Assembly (NCBI RefSeq): GCF_008041935.1
Contig: NZ_VKAC01000002.1
Coordinates: 248,001-312,000 of the forward strand
DNA from: Quadrisphaera setariae
GTDB taxonomy: Bacteria; Actinomycetota; Actinomycetes; Actinomycetales; Quadrisphaeraceae
DNA length: 64,000 bases
Direction of reading: 5' to 3'
The notes under the pieces are model-generated. The model was not told where the DNA came from, did no database searches, and worked only from the letters and a program-made list of their open reading frames with translations. The position numbers were made by a program, and so were the translations under genes. Positions 1 to 10,276 of the stretch are shown here, one piece after another; position 1 is the stretch's first letter, and the number at the start of each line of letters is the position of its first letter.

Positions 1-1
1 G

Positions 2-592
2 TACGAGGCGGGAGGGGCCAGCGCCATCAGCGTGCTGACCGAGCGCCGCCGCTTCGGTGGCAGCCTCGACGACCTGCGCGCGGTGCGCGCCGCCGTCGAC
101 GTGCCGGTGCTCCGCAAGGACTTCGTGGTCTCGAGCTACCAGGTCTGGGAGGCCCGCGCGGCCGGTGCGGACCTGGTGCTCCTCATCGTGGCCGCCCTCG
201 AGCAGGAGGCGCTCGTCTCCCTCGTGGAGCGGATCCACTCCCTCGGCATGTGCGCGCTGGTCGAGGCGCACGACGAGGACGAGGTCGACCGCGCCGTGGC
301 CGCCGGGGCGAAGCTCATCGGCGTCAACGCCCGCAACCTCAAGACCCTCGAGGTCGACCCGACCACCTTCGCCCGCTGCGCGCACCGCATCCCCGACTCC
401 GTGGTCAGCGTCGCCGAGTCCGGCGTGCGCTCCGCGCACGACGTGGTCGAGCACGCCCGCGCCGGCGCCGACGCGGTGCTCGTGGGCGAGGCCCTGGTCA
501 CCGGTCGCGACCCCCGCACGGCCGTGGCCGACCTGGTCGCCGCCGGCTCCCACCCGTCGCTGCGCGCGGTCTCGCGCAGCGGCAAGCCGTGA
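2..592 (+). CDS. trpC: Indole-3-glycerol-phosphate synthase, 5' end cut by window edge
   Basis: Converts carboxyphenylaminodeoxyribulose phosphate to indole-3-glycerol phosphate, the step before tryptophan synthase. The frame is open from base 2 and begins mid-protein ([14 protein letters not shown]), so the true start lies upstream. Visible (beta/alpha)8-barrel motifs are VPVLRKDF with the conserved lysine of the second strand, [16 protein letters not shown] and [10 protein letters not shown] (phosphate-binding end). About 196 codons of a protein usually near 260-270 aa are present. The stop TGA overlaps the trpB GTG as GTGA, so the two are probably translationally coupled. Family assignment is secure; only the N-terminal quarter is missing. 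Confidence 0.95.
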   Translation, partial: YEAGGASAISVLTERRRFGGSLDDLRAVRAAVDVPVLRKDFVVSSYQVWEARAAGADLVLLIVAALEQEALVSLVERIHSLGMCALVEAHDEDEVDRAVAAGAKLIGVNARNLKTLEVDPTTFARCAHRIPDSVVSVAESGVRSAHDVVEHARAGADAVLVGEALVTGRDPRTAVADLVAAGSHPSLRAVSRSGKP

Positions 593-1905
593 GCGCCCCC
601 GTGTCGGCGTCGCCGACCCCGTCGCCGGAGCAGCTGCTCTTCGAGCGCGTCGGCGACCGCGGCCCGTACTTCGGCGAGTTCGGTGGGCGCTTCGTGCCCG
701 AGGCGCTCATCGCGGCGCTGGACGAGCTCGACGAGGAGTACTCCCGCGCCGCGGCCGACCCGGCCTTCGCGGCCGAGCTCGACCGGCTGCAGCGCGAGTA
801 CACCGGCCGGCCGAGCATCCTCACCGAGGTGCCCCGCTTCGCGGAGCACGCGGGCGGCGCGCGCGTGCTGCTCAAGCGGGAGGACCTCAACCACACGGGC
901 TCCCACAAGATCAACAACGTCCTCGGGCAGGCGCTGCTGACGGTCCGCATGGGCAAGAAGCGCGTCATCGCCGAGACCGGCGCGGGACAGCACGGCGTGG
1001 CCACCGCCACCGCCGCGGCGCTCATGGGCCTTGAGTGCACGGTCTACATGGGCGAGGTCGACACCCGCCGCCAGGCGCTCAACGTGGCCCGCATGCGCCT
1101 GCTGGGCGCCGAGGTGGTCCCGGTCAGCACCGGCACCGCCACCCTCAAGGACGCCCTCAACGAGGCCTTCCGCGACTGGGTCGCCCACGTCGACGACACC
1201 CACTACGTGCTCGGCACGGTGGCCGGCCCGCACCCGTTCCCGGCCATGGTCCGCGACTTCCACCGCACCATCGGCGTGGAGGCCCGCGCCCAGGTGCTCG
1301 AGCGCGTCGGGCGCCTGCCCGACCTCGTGGCGGCCTGCGTGGGCGGTGGCTCCAACGCCATCGGCATCTTCCACGCGTTCCTCGACGACCCGCAGGTCCA
1401 GCTGCTCGGGCTGGAGGCCGCGGGTGACGGCGTCGAGACCGGCCGCCACGCAGCGTCCATCACCGGTGGCGTCTCCGGCGTGCTCCACGGGGCCCGCTCG
1501 ATGATCCTCCAGGACGAGGACGGCCAGACCCTGGACAGCCACTCGATCTCCGCCGGGCTCGACTACCCCGGCGTGGGGCCCGAGCACGCCCACCTGGCCT
1601 CGATCGGGCGCGCCCGCTACGAGCCGGTCACCGACGACGAGGCCATGGAGGCGTTCCGCCTGCTGTGCCGCACCGAGGGGATCATCCCCGCCATCGAGAG
1701 CGCCCACGCCCTCGCCGGCGCCCTGCGCGCGGGCCGGGAGCTGGGCCCGGAGGGAGTCGTCCTCGTCAACCTGTCCGGCCGGGGTGACAAGGACGTGGAC
1801 ACCGCCGCCCGGTACTTCGGGCTGGTCAGCGACGCCGACCTCGTGGCCTCCGAGGCGGAGCGGGTCAGCGGGCCCGTGGAGCAGACGGAGGCGAACGGCT
1901 GGTGA
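589..1905 (+). CDS. trpB: Tryptophan synthase beta chain
   Basis: PLP enzyme that condenses indole with serine to give tryptophan; works as an alpha2beta2 complex with TrpA encoded next door. The 438-aa product shows the N-terminal [12 protein letters not shown] block, the PLP lysine in GSHKINN (about K107), the [11 protein letters not shown] substrate loop, the phosphate-binding GGGSNAIG loop, and C-terminal LSGRGDKD. I chose the GTG at 589 because it overlaps the trpC stop (GTGA); a second GTG at 601 is the alternative. Its stop overlaps the trpA GTG in the same way, which points to one coupled trpC-trpB-trpA transcript. Confidence 0.97.
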   Translation: MSAPVSASPTPSPEQLLFERVGDRGPYFGEFGGRFVPEALIAALDELDEEYSRAAADPAFAAELDRLQREYTGRPSILTEVPRFAEHAGGARVLLKREDLNHTGSHKINNVLGQALLTVRMGKKRVIAETGAGQHGVATATAAALMGLECTVYMGEVDTRRQALNVARMRLLGAEVVPVSTGTATLKDALNEAFRDWVAHVDDTHYVLGTVAGPHPFPAMVRDFHRTIGVEARAQVLERVGRLPDLVAACVGGGSNAIGIFHAFLDDPQVQLLGLEAAGDGVETGRHAASITGGVSGVLHGARSMILQDEDGQTLDSHSISAGLDYPGVGPEHAHLASIGRARYEPVTDDEAMEAFRLLCRTEGIIPAIESAHALAGALRAGRELGPEGVVLVNLSGRGDKDVDTAARYFGLVSDADLVASEAERVSGPVEQTEANGW

Positions 1906-2765
1906 GCACCACGGACCTGCCCGCGGCGAGCGCCGGCGCTGACACCACCGCGCCCGTCCCGGCCGGCCTCAGCAGCGCCTCGGCGCTCGACGCCGCCCGC
2001 GCCGCCGGTCGCTCGGCCCTGGTCGGCTACCTGCCGGCCGGCTTCCCCGACCGCGCCGGCTGCGTCGACGCCCTGCGGGCCTCCGTGGCCGCGGGCCTCG
2101 ACGTCATCGAGCTGGGGCTGCCCTACTCCGACCCCGTCATGGACGGGCCGGTCATCCAGGCCGCCGCGGAGACGGCGCTGCGCGGGGGCACGCGCATCCG
2201 CCACGTGCTGGAGTCGGTGGAGCAGCTCGCCTCCGCCCCCGACGGCGAGCGCGCCCCGGTGCTCGTCATGAGCTACTGGGCGCCCGTGCTGCGGTACGGC
2301 GTCGCCGCCTTCGCCCGCGACCTGGCCTCCGCCGGTGGGGCCGGTCTCATCACCCCCGACCTCGTGCCCGACGAGGCGGGGGACTGGATCGCCGCCAGCG
2401 ACGAGCACGGGCTGGAGCGCGTCTTCCTGGTCGCGCCCTCGTCGACGCCGGCACGCCTGGCCTCCACCGCCGCTGCTTGCCGCGGGTGGACCTACGCCGC
2501 GTCCACCATGGGCGTCACCGGTGCCCGGACCTCGGTCGGATCGGCCGCCGAGGGCCTCGTCGCCGCCGCGCGCGGGGCCGGCGCCGAGCGGGTCTGCGTG
2601 GGCCTGGGAGTCTCGACGGGGGAGCAGGCCGCCGAGGTCGGCGCCTACGCCGACGGGGTGATCGTGGGCTCCGCCCTCGTGCGCGCGCTGTCCGACGACG
2701 GCGTCGCCGGTCTGGAGCGCGTCGTGCGCGACCTGGCCGCCGGCGTCGCCGGCGCCCGCGGGTGA
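1902..2765 (+). CDS. trpA: Tryptophan synthase alpha chain
   Basis: Cleaves indole-3-glycerol phosphate to indole and glyceraldehyde 3-phosphate; indole is channelled to TrpB. The 287-aa barrel contains [16 protein letters not shown], which carries the two catalytic acids (about E70 and D81, corresponding to E49 and D60 of the enteric enzyme), then VFLVAPSS and STMGVTGAR of the phosphate-binding region. The start GTG overlaps the trpB stop. A short N-terminal Ala/Thr-rich tail of about 25 residues precedes the conserved core. It is followed after 4 bp by lgt. Confidence 0.96.
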   Translation: MSTTDLPAASAGADTTAPVPAGLSSASALDAARAAGRSALVGYLPAGFPDRAGCVDALRASVAAGLDVIELGLPYSDPVMDGPVIQAAAETALRGGTRIRHVLESVEQLASAPDGERAPVLVMSYWAPVLRYGVAAFARDLASAGGAGLITPDLVPDEAGDWIAASDEHGLERVFLVAPSSTPARLASTAAACRGWTYAASTMGVTGARTSVGSAAEGLVAAARGAGAERVCVGLGVSTGEQAAEVGAYADGVIVGSALVRALSDDGVAGLERVVRDLAAGVAGARG

Positions 2766-2769
2766 CCGC

Positions 2770-3798
2770 GTGGTGAGCGCCGTGCTGGCCGCGGACGTCC
2801 TGGCGTACATCCCCAGCCCGTCCCAGGGGGTGTGGCACCTCGGCCCCGTGCCGCTGCGCGCCTACGCCTTCTGCATCCTCGCCGGCATCGCGCTGGCGGT
2901 GTGGCTGACGGACCGCCGGTGGCGCGCCCGCGGTGGACTGCCCGGCCAGATCGCCGACATCGCCCTGTGGGCGGTCCCCTTCGGGATCGTCGGCGGCCGC
3001 TTGTACCACGTGGTCTCCTCGCCGGAGGCGTACTTCGGCCAGGGCGGTGACCCCGTCGCGGCCTTCTACATCTGGAACGGCGGCCTGGGCATCTGGGGCG
3101 CCATCGCGCTGGGTGCCGTCGGCGCCTGGATCGGGTGCCGCGCCGTCGGCGCCCGCTTCTCCTCCTACGCCGACACCCTCGCCCCGGGCCTGCTGGTCGC
3201 GCAGGCCGTGGGCCGCTTCGGCAACTGGTTCAACCAGGAGCTCTACGGTCGGCCCACCACGCTGCCCTGGGCGCTGGAGATCAGCCCGGAGCACCGCGAG
3301 CCCGGTTACGAGGACGTCGCCACCTACCACCCGACGTTCCTGTACGAGGCGCTGTGGAACGTCGCCGCGGCGGTCGTCCTCATCTGGGCCCAGCGCCGGT
3401 TCAAGCTCGGCCACGGCCGGGTCTTCTTCGGCTACGTCGTCCTCTACACGCTGGGGCGCGTCTGGATCGAGGCGCTGCGCATCGACCCGGCCGAGCAGGT
3501 CCTCGGGCTCCGGCTCAACATCTGGACGTGCCTCGTCGTCGGCCTGGCCGGCGTCGTGGCGTTCGTGGTGAGCGCTCGCCGGCACCCCGGCGTCGAGCCC
3601 TCCGTGCTCGTGCCGGCTCGCTCCGCGGGGTACCGGGACGCCCAGGCAGCCGCCGCTGGCGAGGACCTCGACCCGGCTGGTGCCGTCGCCGCGCCGGTCC
3701 GCAGCAAGGGCGGCGCTGTGACCGCCGACGGCGCCAGTGGCGTCGACGAGGGAGAACCGTCCGGTGGACGGGACGTCGCGTCTCGCGATGTGAGATAG
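2770..3798 (+). CDS. lgt: Prolipoprotein diacylglyceryl transferase
   Basis: Integral membrane enzyme that adds diacylglycerol to the lipobox cysteine of prolipoproteins, the first step of lipoprotein maturation; likely clients in this window are the LivK-like binding protein and the Rieske lipoprotein. The 342-aa product has several hydrophobic helices, the GGRLYHV motif with the essential histidine, and the Lgt signature [13 protein letters not shown] (about residues 147-159). The C-terminal ~65 residues form a hydrophilic Ala/Gly/Asp tail typical of actinobacterial Lgt. GTG codons at 2770 and 2773 are both possible starts. It sits 4 bp after trpA, so it probably shares the trp transcript; the trp-lgt linkage is known in mycobacteria. 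Confidence 0.95.
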   Translation: MVSAVLAADVLAYIPSPSQGVWHLGPVPLRAYAFCILAGIALAVWLTDRRWRARGGLPGQIADIALWAVPFGIVGGRLYHVVSSPEAYFGQGGDPVAAFYIWNGGLGIWGAIALGAVGAWIGCRAVGARFSSYADTLAPGLLVAQAVGRFGNWFNQELYGRPTTLPWALEISPEHREPGYEDVATYHPTFLYEALWNVAAAVVLIWAQRRFKLGHGRVFFGYVVLYTLGRVWIEALRIDPAEQVLGLRLNIWTCLVVGLAGVVAFVVSARRHPGVEPSVLVPARSAGYRDAQAAAAGEDLDPAGAVAAPVRSKGGAVTADGASGVDEGEPSGGRDVASRDVR

Positions 3799-3812
3799 CA
3801 GTCACGATCGCG

Positions 3813-3840
3813 AGCACCGGAGGTGTCCCCCGCCGGTGCT
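3813..3840. terminator. Hairpin downstream of lgt, possible terminator
   Basis: An 8-bp perfect stem (AGCACCGG with CCGGTGCT) and a 12-nt loop lies 14 bp after the lgt stop. There is no T tract. It could end the trp-lgt transcript; its right arm touches the TATCGT box suggested for gltB. Confidence 0.4.
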
Positions 3841-3845
3841 ATCGT
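3840..3845 (+). promoter_or_regulatory. Candidate -10 box of gltB
   Basis: TATCGT fits the TANNNT pattern seen before other genes here. It would place the transcription start near 3852 and leave a leader of about 130 nt before gltB. No convincing -35 was seen. Confidence 0.3.
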
Positions 3846-3941
3846 CCATGTCAGCGTGCCGGGCCAGCGCCGTCCCCGCTCGACGAGCCACTCACCACCA
3901 GTCGATCAGCAGCAGCACTGCCGCCAGCCCCGAGACCACAC

Positions 3942-3962
3942 CCGGCGGGCTCTGCCCGCCGG
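3942..3962 (+). promoter_or_regulatory. Stem-loop in the gltB leader
   Basis: An 8-bp all-GC perfect stem (CCGGCGGG / CCCGCCGG) with a 5-nt loop ends 21 bp before the gltB ATG. It is too close to the gene to terminate lgt. It may modulate gltB translation or transcription; that role is inference. Confidence 0.4.
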
Positions 3963-3983
3963 CCAGCCCCGAGGACGGTCACC

Positions 3984-6900
3984 ATGGCCCCCACGCGCGA
4001 CACCTCCCGCGCACTGCAGCGCTTCTCCGCGCAGCCCGGTGCGCAGGGCCTGTACGACCCCGCCGCGGAGAAGGACGCCTGCGGCGTGGCCTTCGTGGCC
4101 AACCTCCGGTCGGGAGCCACCCACGAGGTGGTGGAGCAGGCGCTCACCGCGCTGCGCAACCTCGACCACCGCGGCGCCGTCGGCGCCGAGGTCGACAGCG
4201 GCGACGGCGCCGGCATCCTCCTGCAGGTGCCCGACGCCTTCCTGCGCGCGGTCTGGGCCGAGCAGGCCGAGCCGCCGGGCGTGGAGCTGCCCCCGGCCGG
4301 CCAGTACGCGGTGGGCCTGGGGTTCCTGCCCGACGACGACGCCGAGGAGGCGATCGCCAAGGCTGAGATCGCCGCGACCGCCGCCGAGGAGGGGCTGCGC
4401 GTCGTGGGCTGGCGCGAGGTGCCCGTGACGGCATCGCTCGTGGGCCACACCGCCCGCTCCTGCATGCCCCGCTTCCGCCACCTCGTGGTGGCCGGCAACG
4501 GGTCGCAGCAGGGAGTCAGCGGCATCGAGCTCGACCGCCTCGCCTTCGTGCTGCGCAAGCGCGCGGAGCGCGAGCTCGACGTGTACTTCGCCTCCCTGAG
4601 CAGCCGCACCCTCGTCTACAAGGGCATGCTCACCACCGGGCAGCTCGAGCCGTTCTTCCCGGACCTGTCCGACCGCCGCCTGGCCACGCAGCTGGCGATC
4701 GTGCACTCGCGCTTCTCCACCAACACCTTCCCCAGCTGGCCGCTGGCGCACCCGTTCCGCTACATCGCCCACAACGGCGAGATCAACACGGTACGAGGCA
4801 ACCGCAACTGGATGCGGGCGCGCGAGAGCCAGCTGGCCACCCCCCTCATCGACGGTGACCTGTCCCGCCTGTTCCCCATCTGCACCCCGGGCGCCAGCGA
4901 CTCGGCGTCCTTCGACGAGGTGCTGGAGCTCCTGCACCTCACGGGGCGGTCGCTGCCGCACGCCGTCCTCATGATGATCCCCGAGGCGTGGGAGAACCAC
5001 GCCCAGATGGACGAGGCCCGGCGGGCCTTCTACGCCTTCCACGCCAGCTTCATGGAGCCCTGGGACGGCCCTGCCGCGGTGACGTTCACCGACGGCCGCC
5101 TCATCGGCGCGGTGCTCGACCGCAACGGCCTGCGCCCCTCGCGCTACTGGGTCACCGAGGACGGGCTGGTCGTGCTGGCCAGCGAGGTGGGCGTGCTCGA
5201 CATCGCCCCCGAGCGCGTGGTGAGCAAGGGCCGGCTCCAGCCGGGCCGGATGCTCCTGCTCGACGTCGGCACCGACACCGAGCCGGGCCGGATCATCCCG
5301 GACGACGAGGTGAAGGGTGAGCTCGCGGCCCAGCACCCGTACCGGGAGTGGCTGGCCGAGGGGCTCATCGAGCTCGGCGACCTCCCCGAGCGCGAGCACG
5401 TCCTGCACACCCACGCGTCGGTCACCCGCCGCCAGCAGGCGTTCGGCTACACCGAGGAGGAGCTGCGGCTGATCCTCGCGCCGATGGCCGCCGCCGGCGC
5501 CGAGCCCGTGGGCTCCATGGGCACGGACACGCCCATCGCCGTCCTGTCGGAGCGCCCGCGCCTGATCTTCGACTACTTCACCCAGCTCTTCGCCCAGGTC
5601 ACCAACCCGCCGCTGGACGCCATCCGCGAGGAGGTCGTCACCAGCCTCGGTGTGGAGATGGGGCCGGAGTCCAACGCCCTCGACGCGACCCCGGCGCACT
5701 GCCGCCAGCTGCGGCTGCCGTTCCCGGTGATCGACAACGACGAGCTCGCCAAGATCACCCACATCGGCGCGGACGGCGAGCTGGAGGGCTTCTCCACCCA
5801 CCGCGTGCGCGGGCTGTACCGCGTGGCCGGGGGCGGCGAGGAGCTGGAGCGGCGCCTGCGCGAGATCTGCGCGGAGGTCTCCGACGCCATCGCCGACGGT
5901 GCGCGCTTCGTGCTCCTGTCCGACCGCGACTCCGACGCCGTCTGGGCGCCGATCCCGTCGCTGCTGCTCACCAGCGCCGTCCACCACCACCTCATCCGCG
6001 AGAAGACCCGCACGCAGGTCGGCCTCGTGGTCGAGGCCGGAGACGTCCGCGAGGTGCACCACGTCGCGCTGCTCATCGGCTACGGCGCGGCCTGCATCAA
6101 CCCGTACCTGGCCATGGAGTCCGTCGAGGACCTCTGCCGCCACGGGCTCCTCGAGGGCTCCGACCCGCAGCAGGCGGTCCGCAAGCTCATCTACGCGCTC
6201 GGCAAGGGCGTGCTCAAGGTGATGTCCAAGATGGGCATCTCCACGGTCGCCTCCTACCGCGGCGCCCAGGTCTTCGAGGCGATCGGCCTGTCCCAGGAGC
6301 TGGTGGACCGCTGGTTCACCGGTACCACCACGCAGCTGGGCGGCGTCGGCATCGACGTGATCGCGGCCGAGGTGGCCGCCCGCCACGCCCGCGCCTACCC
6401 CGTCGAGGGCGCTGCCCCGGCGCACCGCCGCCTCGACGTGGGCGGCGAGTACCAGTGGAAGCGCGAGGGGGAGCCGCACCTGTTCGACCCGGAGACGGTG
6501 TTCCGCCTCCAGCACGCCACCCGCTCGCGCCGCTACGACGTCTTCCGGCAGTACACCGAGCGCGTCGACGACCAGTCCGAGCGGCTCATGACGCTGCGCG
6601 GCCTGTTCACGTTCAGGGACGCCGCCGCCACCGGTCGCCAGCCCGTGCCGATCGACGAGGTCGAGCCGGTCAGCGAGATCGTCAAGCGCTTCTCCACGGG
6701 GGCGATGAGCTACGGCTCCATCTCCGCCGAGGCGCACGAGACCCTCGCCGTCGCCATGAACCAGCTCGGCGCCAAGTCGAACACCGGTGAGGGCGGCGAG
6801 GACGTCGAGCGCCTCCTCGACCCGGAGCGCCGCAGCGCCATCAAGCAGATCGCCTCGGGTCGGTTCGGCGTCACCAGCGCCTACCTCACCCACGCGACCG

Positions 6901-8642
6901 ACCTGCAGATCAAGATGGCGCAGGGCGCGAAGCCGGGCGAGGGCGGCCAGCTGCCCGGCCCGAAGGTCTACCCGAACATCGCGAAGACCCGTCACGCGAC
7001 GCCGGGGGTGGGCCTCATCTCGCCGCCGCCGCACCACGACATCTACTCCATCGAGGACCTCGCCCAGCTCATCCACGACCTCAAGAACGCCAACCCCGCG
7101 GCGCGCGTGCACACCAAGCTCGTGTCCGAGGTCGGCGTCGGCACGGTCGCGGCGGGCGTGGCGAAGGCCCACTCCGACGTCGTCCTCATCTCCGGGCACG
7201 ACGGCGGCACCGGTGCGGCACCGCTCACCTCGCTGAAGCACACGGGCGCCCCCTGGGAGCTCGGCCTGGCCGAGACGCAGCAGACGCTGCTGCTCAACGG
7301 CCTGCGCGACCGGGTGAGCGTGCAGGTGGACGGTCAGCTCAAGACCGGCCGCGACGTCGTCGTGGCGGCGCTGCTCGGCGCGGAGGAGTACGGCTTCTCC
7401 ACCGCACCTCTCGTGGTCAGCGGCTGCATCATGATGCGCGTCTGCCAGCTCGACACCTGCCCGGTGGGCGTGGCCACCCAGAACCCCGTCCTGCGCGAGC
7501 GCTTCACCGGCAAGCCGGAGTTCGTGGTGACGTTCTTCGAGTTCCTGGCCGAGGAGGTGCGCGAGCACCTCGCCGCGCTGGGCTTCCGCAGCCTCGACGA
7601 GGCCGTCGGCCAGGTCGGCTCGCTCGACGTGCGCCGTGCGGTGGAGCACTGGAAGGCGTCCGGGCTGGACCTGTCCCCGGTGCTGGCGGACGTGGAGGTC
7701 GCCGACGGCGCCGCCCGCCGCCAGACCTCCGTGCAGGACCACGGCCTGGAGAAGGCGCTCGACCACCAGCTCGTCGCGGCCAGCCGGGCTGCGCTGGACA
7801 GCGGCGAGCGGGTGAGCGCCACCTTCGCCATCCGCAACGTCAACCGCACCGTCGGCACGATGCTCGGCCACGAGGTCACCAAGAGCTTCGGCCCTGACGG
7901 CGCCCCGGACGGGACCATCGACCTCACGCTCGTGGGGTCTGCGGGCCAGTCCTTCGGCGCGTTCCTGCCGGCCGGCATCACGCTGCGCCTCGTGGGAGAC
8001 GCCAACGACTACGTGGGCAAGGGCCTGTCCGGCGGCCGGGTCGTCGTCACGCCGCACGAGTCCGCGCCGTTCGCCGGCGCCGGCGCCGTGGAGAACGTCA
8101 TCGCCGGCAACACCGTCGGCTACGGCGCGACCTCCGGTGAGCTGTTCCTGTCCGGCCGGGTGGGCGAGCGGTTCGCCGTGCGCAACTCCGGCGCCTCCAT
8201 CGTCGTGGAGGGCACGGGCGACCACGCCTGCGAGTACATGACCGGAGGCGTCGTCGTCGTCCTCGGCGAGACCGGCCGCAACGTCGGCGCAGGCATGTCC
8301 GGCGGCACGGCGTACGTGCTCGACCTCGTGCCCGAGAAGCTGAACGCCGCTGCTCTGCGCAGCGGTGAGCTGACCTCCCGCCCCCTGGCGGAGGGCACCG
8401 ACGCCGAGCGCGAGCTCGTCGCGCGGCTGCTGGCCCGCCACGTCGAGGAGACCGGCTCCTCCGTCGCCTCGTCGCTGCTCGAGGGGAGCGCCCTGACGGG
8501 CGAGGCCCTCGGCAGGTTCACCGCACTCGTCCCGCGCGACTTCGCGCGCGTCACGGCGCTGCGCGAGCGCGCCATCGCCGAGGGGAACGACCCCGACGGC
8601 GCCGACGTCTGGCAGCAGATCATGGAGGCCGTCCGTGGCTGA
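3984..8642 (+). CDS. gltB: Glutamate synthase (NADPH) large subunit
   Basis: Transfers the glutamine amide to 2-oxoglutarate to form two glutamates, with electrons delivered by GltD. The product is 1552 aa. The N-terminal Ntn-type glutaminase starts at Cys33 (KDACGVAF) after removal of a propeptide; [12 protein letters not shown] follows. The FMN/3Fe-4S synthase domain carries C-x5-C-x4-C at about C1148, C1154 and C1159, followed by PVGVATQNP, and the C-terminal GXGXG repeat domain ([31 protein letters not shown]) closes the protein. I chose ATG 3984, preceded by GAGGACGG, over the long upstream open frame because the propeptide has the usual length. It overlaps gltD by 8 bp. Confidence 0.97.
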   Translation: MAPTRDTSRALQRFSAQPGAQGLYDPAAEKDACGVAFVANLRSGATHEVVEQALTALRNLDHRGAVGAEVDSGDGAGILLQVPDAFLRAVWAEQAEPPGVELPPAGQYAVGLGFLPDDDAEEAIAKAEIAATAAEEGLRVVGWREVPVTASLVGHTARSCMPRFRHLVVAGNGSQQGVSGIELDRLAFVLRKRAERELDVYFASLSSRTLVYKGMLTTGQLEPFFPDLSDRRLATQLAIVHSRFSTNTFPSWPLAHPFRYIAHNGEINTVRGNRNWMRARESQLATPLIDGDLSRLFPICTPGASDSASFDEVLELLHLTGRSLPHAVLMMIPEAWENHAQMDEARRAFYAFHASFMEPWDGPAAVTFTDGRLIGAVLDRNGLRPSRYWVTEDGLVVLASEVGVLDIAPERVVSKGRLQPGRMLLLDVGTDTEPGRIIPDDEVKGELAAQHPYREWLAEGLIELGDLPEREHVLHTHASVTRRQQAFGYTEEELRLILAPMAAAGAEPVGSMGTDTPIAVLSERPRLIFDYFTQLFAQVTNPPLDAIREEVVTSLGVEMGPESNALDATPAHCRQLRLPFPVIDNDELAKITHIGADGELEGFSTHRVRGLYRVAGGGEELERRLREICAEVSDAIADGARFVLLSDRDSDAVWAPIPSLLLTSAVHHHLIREKTRTQVGLVVEAGDVREVHHVALLIGYGAACINPYLAMESVEDLCRHGLLEGSDPQQAVRKLIYALGKGVLKVMSKMGISTVASYRGAQVFEAIGLSQELVDRWFTGTTTQLGGVGIDVIAAEVAARHARAYPVEGAAPAHRRLDVGGEYQWKREGEPHLFDPETVFRLQHATRSRRYDVFRQYTERVDDQSERLMTLRGLFTFRDAAATGRQPVPIDEVEPVSEIVKRFSTGAMSYGSISAEAHETLAVAMNQLGAKSNTGEGGEDVERLLDPERRSAIKQIASGRFGVTSAYLTHATDLQIKMAQGAKPGEGGQLPGPKVYPNIAKTRHATPGVGLISPPPHHDIYSIEDLAQLIHDLKNANPAARVHTKLVSEVGVGTVAAGVAKAHSDVVLISGHDGGTGAAPLTSLKHTGAPWELGLAETQQTLLLNGLRDRVSVQVDGQLKTGRDVVVAALLGAEEYGFSTAPLVVSGCIMMRVCQLDTCPVGVATQNPVLRERFTGKPEFVVTFFEFLAEEVREHLAALGFRSLDEAVGQVGSLDVRRAVEHWKASGLDLSPVLADVEVADGAARRQTSVQDHGLEKALDHQLVAASRAALDSGERVSATFAIRNVNRTVGTMLGHEVTKSFGPDGAPDGTIDLTLVGSAGQSFGAFLPAGITLRLVGDANDYVGKGLSGGRVVVTPHESAPFAGAGAVENVIAGNTVGYGATSGELFLSGRVGERFAVRNSGASIVVEGTGDHACEYMTGGVVVVLGETGRNVGAGMSGGTAYVLDLVPEKLNAAALRSGELTSRPLAEGTDAERELVARLLARHVEETGSSVASSLLEGSALTGEALGRFTALVPRDFARVTALRERAIAEGNDPDGADVWQQIMEAVRG

Positions 8643-10116
8643 CCCCCGAGGGTTCCTCACCACCCCCGTCCGCGAGAACGCCCCGCGCCGCCCGGTGCCG
8701 GTGCGCATCAAGGACTGGCGCGAGGTCTACGAGCCCGTCGACCAGGCCGTCCTCAGCCGCCAGGCGGGGCGCTGCATGGACTGCGGCATCCCCTTCTGCC
8801 ACAACGGCTGCCCGCTGGGGAACCTCATCCCCGAGTGGAACGACCTCACGCGCCGCGGTGACTTCCGCGAGGCGATCGAGCAGCTGCACGCCACCAACAA
8901 CTTCCCGGAGTTCACCGGCAAGCTGTGCCCCGCCCCGTGCGAGGCGGCGTGCGTGCTCGGGATCAACCAGGACCCGGTGACCATCAAGCTGGTCGAGGAG
9001 TCGATCATCGAGCGGGCCTGGGACGAGGGCTGGGTGCAGCCCCTGCCGCCCGAGCGCCTCACGGGCAAGACCGTGGCCGTCATCGGTTCCGGCCCCGCGG
9101 GCCTGGCCGCCGCACAGCAGCTCACGCGCGCCGGTCACACCGTGGCCGTCTACGAGCGTGACGACGCCCTGGGCGGGCTCATGCGCTACGGCGTGCCCGA
9201 GTACAAGATGGAGAAGCGCCACATCGACCGGCGCGTCAAGCAGATGGAGGCGGAGGGCACCCGCTTCCGCACCGGGGTGGACGTCGGCGGCGCCGTCGAC
9301 GCCGCGCGCCTGGCCGACCGGTACGACGCCGTCGTGATGGCCGTGGGGGCGCTGCAGCCGCGAGAGCTGGACGTGCCCGGGCGCGACCTGCGCGGCGTGC
9401 TCCAGGCCATGGAGTTCCTGCCGCAGGGCAACAAGCTGGCCCTGGGCCAGCCGGTGCCCGACTCCGTGCCCGCCGAGAAGCGCCTGACGGCTGAGGGCAA
9501 GGACGTCATCATCATCGGCGCCGGCGACACCGGCGCGGACTGCCTCGGCACCGTGCTGCGGCAGAACCCGAAGTCGGTGACGCAGCTCGCGATCGGCCCG
9601 ACCCCGCCGCCGGACCGCACCGGCAACCAGCCCTGGCCGACCTACCCGCTGGTGTTCCGCACCTCCTCGGCCCACGAGGAGGGCGGCGAGCGCGTCTACA
9701 CCGCCTCCACCACCGAGCTGGTCGACGACGGCGAGGGTGGCGTGGCGGGGCTGCGCATGGTCGAGGTCGTCCGCCACCCCGACCGCACGTACACCGTGGT
9801 CGAGGGGTCCGAGCGCGAGCTGCCGGCGCAGCTGGTGCTCCTCGCGCTGGGCTTCTCCGGCGTCGAGAAGATGCCCATGGTGGAGCAGCTGGGCCTCGAG
9901 GTCGGTCGTGACGGTGCTCTCGTGCGCGACGCGGGGTGGCAGTCCTCACGCCCGGGCACGTTCGTGGTCGGCGACGCCGGTCGGGGCGCGAGCCTCATCG
10001 TGTGGGCCATCGCGGAGGGGCGCGCCTGCGCTGCCGCGGTCGACGAGTTCCTCACGGGCCGCCCGAGCACGCTGCCGGCGCCGGTGACGCCGTCGGCTCG
10101 CCCGCTCGTCGTCTGA
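8635..10116 (+). CDS. gltD: Glutamate synthase small subunit
   Basis: Flavoprotein partner of GltB that takes electrons from NADPH. The 493-aa product has two N-terminal iron-sulfur cysteine clusters (C47, C50, C55, C59 in [15 protein letters not shown], and C98, C102, C106 in CPAPCEAAC). It then has an FAD-binding [14 protein letters not shown] motif and an NADPH-binding [13 protein letters not shown] motif, and a C-terminal [15 protein letters not shown] block. The GTG start lies inside the end of gltB (8-bp overlap), so stoichiometric coupling is likely. A strong hairpin follows the stop. Confidence 0.97.
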   Translation: MADPRGFLTTPVRENAPRRPVPVRIKDWREVYEPVDQAVLSRQAGRCMDCGIPFCHNGCPLGNLIPEWNDLTRRGDFREAIEQLHATNNFPEFTGKLCPAPCEAACVLGINQDPVTIKLVEESIIERAWDEGWVQPLPPERLTGKTVAVIGSGPAGLAAAQQLTRAGHTVAVYERDDALGGLMRYGVPEYKMEKRHIDRRVKQMEAEGTRFRTGVDVGGAVDAARLADRYDAVVMAVGALQPRELDVPGRDLRGVLQAMEFLPQGNKLALGQPVPDSVPAEKRLTAEGKDVIIIGAGDTGADCLGTVLRQNPKSVTQLAIGPTPPPDRTGNQPWPTYPLVFRTSSAHEEGGERVYTASTTELVDDGEGGVAGLRMVEVVRHPDRTYTVVEGSERELPAQLVLLALGFSGVEKMPMVEQLGLEVGRDGALVRDAGWQSSRPGTFVVGDAGRGASLIVWAIAEGRACAAAVDEFLTGRPSTLPAPVTPSARPLVV

Positions 10117-10133
10117 CGCTCCGTCGCTCGACC

Positions 10134-10175
10134 GGTCATCCGGCGGCGGGACCACGGTTCCGCCGCCGGATGACC
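10134..10175 (+). terminator. Strong hairpin after gltD
   Basis: A stem of 16 perfect base pairs is extended by a G-U, an A-T and a C-G pair, with a 4-nt loop, starting 18 bp after the gltD stop. There is no T tract, as in most hairpins of this window. Confidence 0.75.
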
Positions 10176-10199
10176 AACTCCTGACCCAGGTGAACGCCG

Positions 10200-10213
10200 T
10201 GTGAACGTTCACA
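10200..10213. promoter_or_regulatory. Perfect 14-bp palindrome upstream of pyk
   Basis: TGTGAACGTTCACA is perfectly self-complementary. It resembles a CRP/GlxR-type site (TGTGA...TCACA) but has a 4-bp rather than 6-bp spacer. It ends about 50 bp upstream of the pyk -10 box, a usual place for an activator. GTGAACG also occurs once more immediately upstream (10190-10196). Confidence 0.5.
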
Positions 10214-10263
10214 TCGTGTCGCGCGCGAGCAGCCCCCGAGGTCGGGAGCGCCCGGCGCGGGCC

Positions 10264-10269
10264 TAGGGT
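10264..10269 (+). promoter_or_regulatory. -10 box of pyk, leaderless start predicted
   Basis: TAGGGT ends 7 nt before the pyk ATG, so transcription should start at or next to the A of the start codon. No Shine-Dalgarno sequence is present between them. Confidence 0.6.
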
Positions 10270-10276
10270 TGGGGCC

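Noticed and set aside
3906-8711. 1601-codon open frame on the minus strand opposite gltB
   Set aside because: Shadow of gltB caused by high GC; its amino-acid mix is Val/Gly/His/Arg-rich without any motif, while gltB is fully recognisable.
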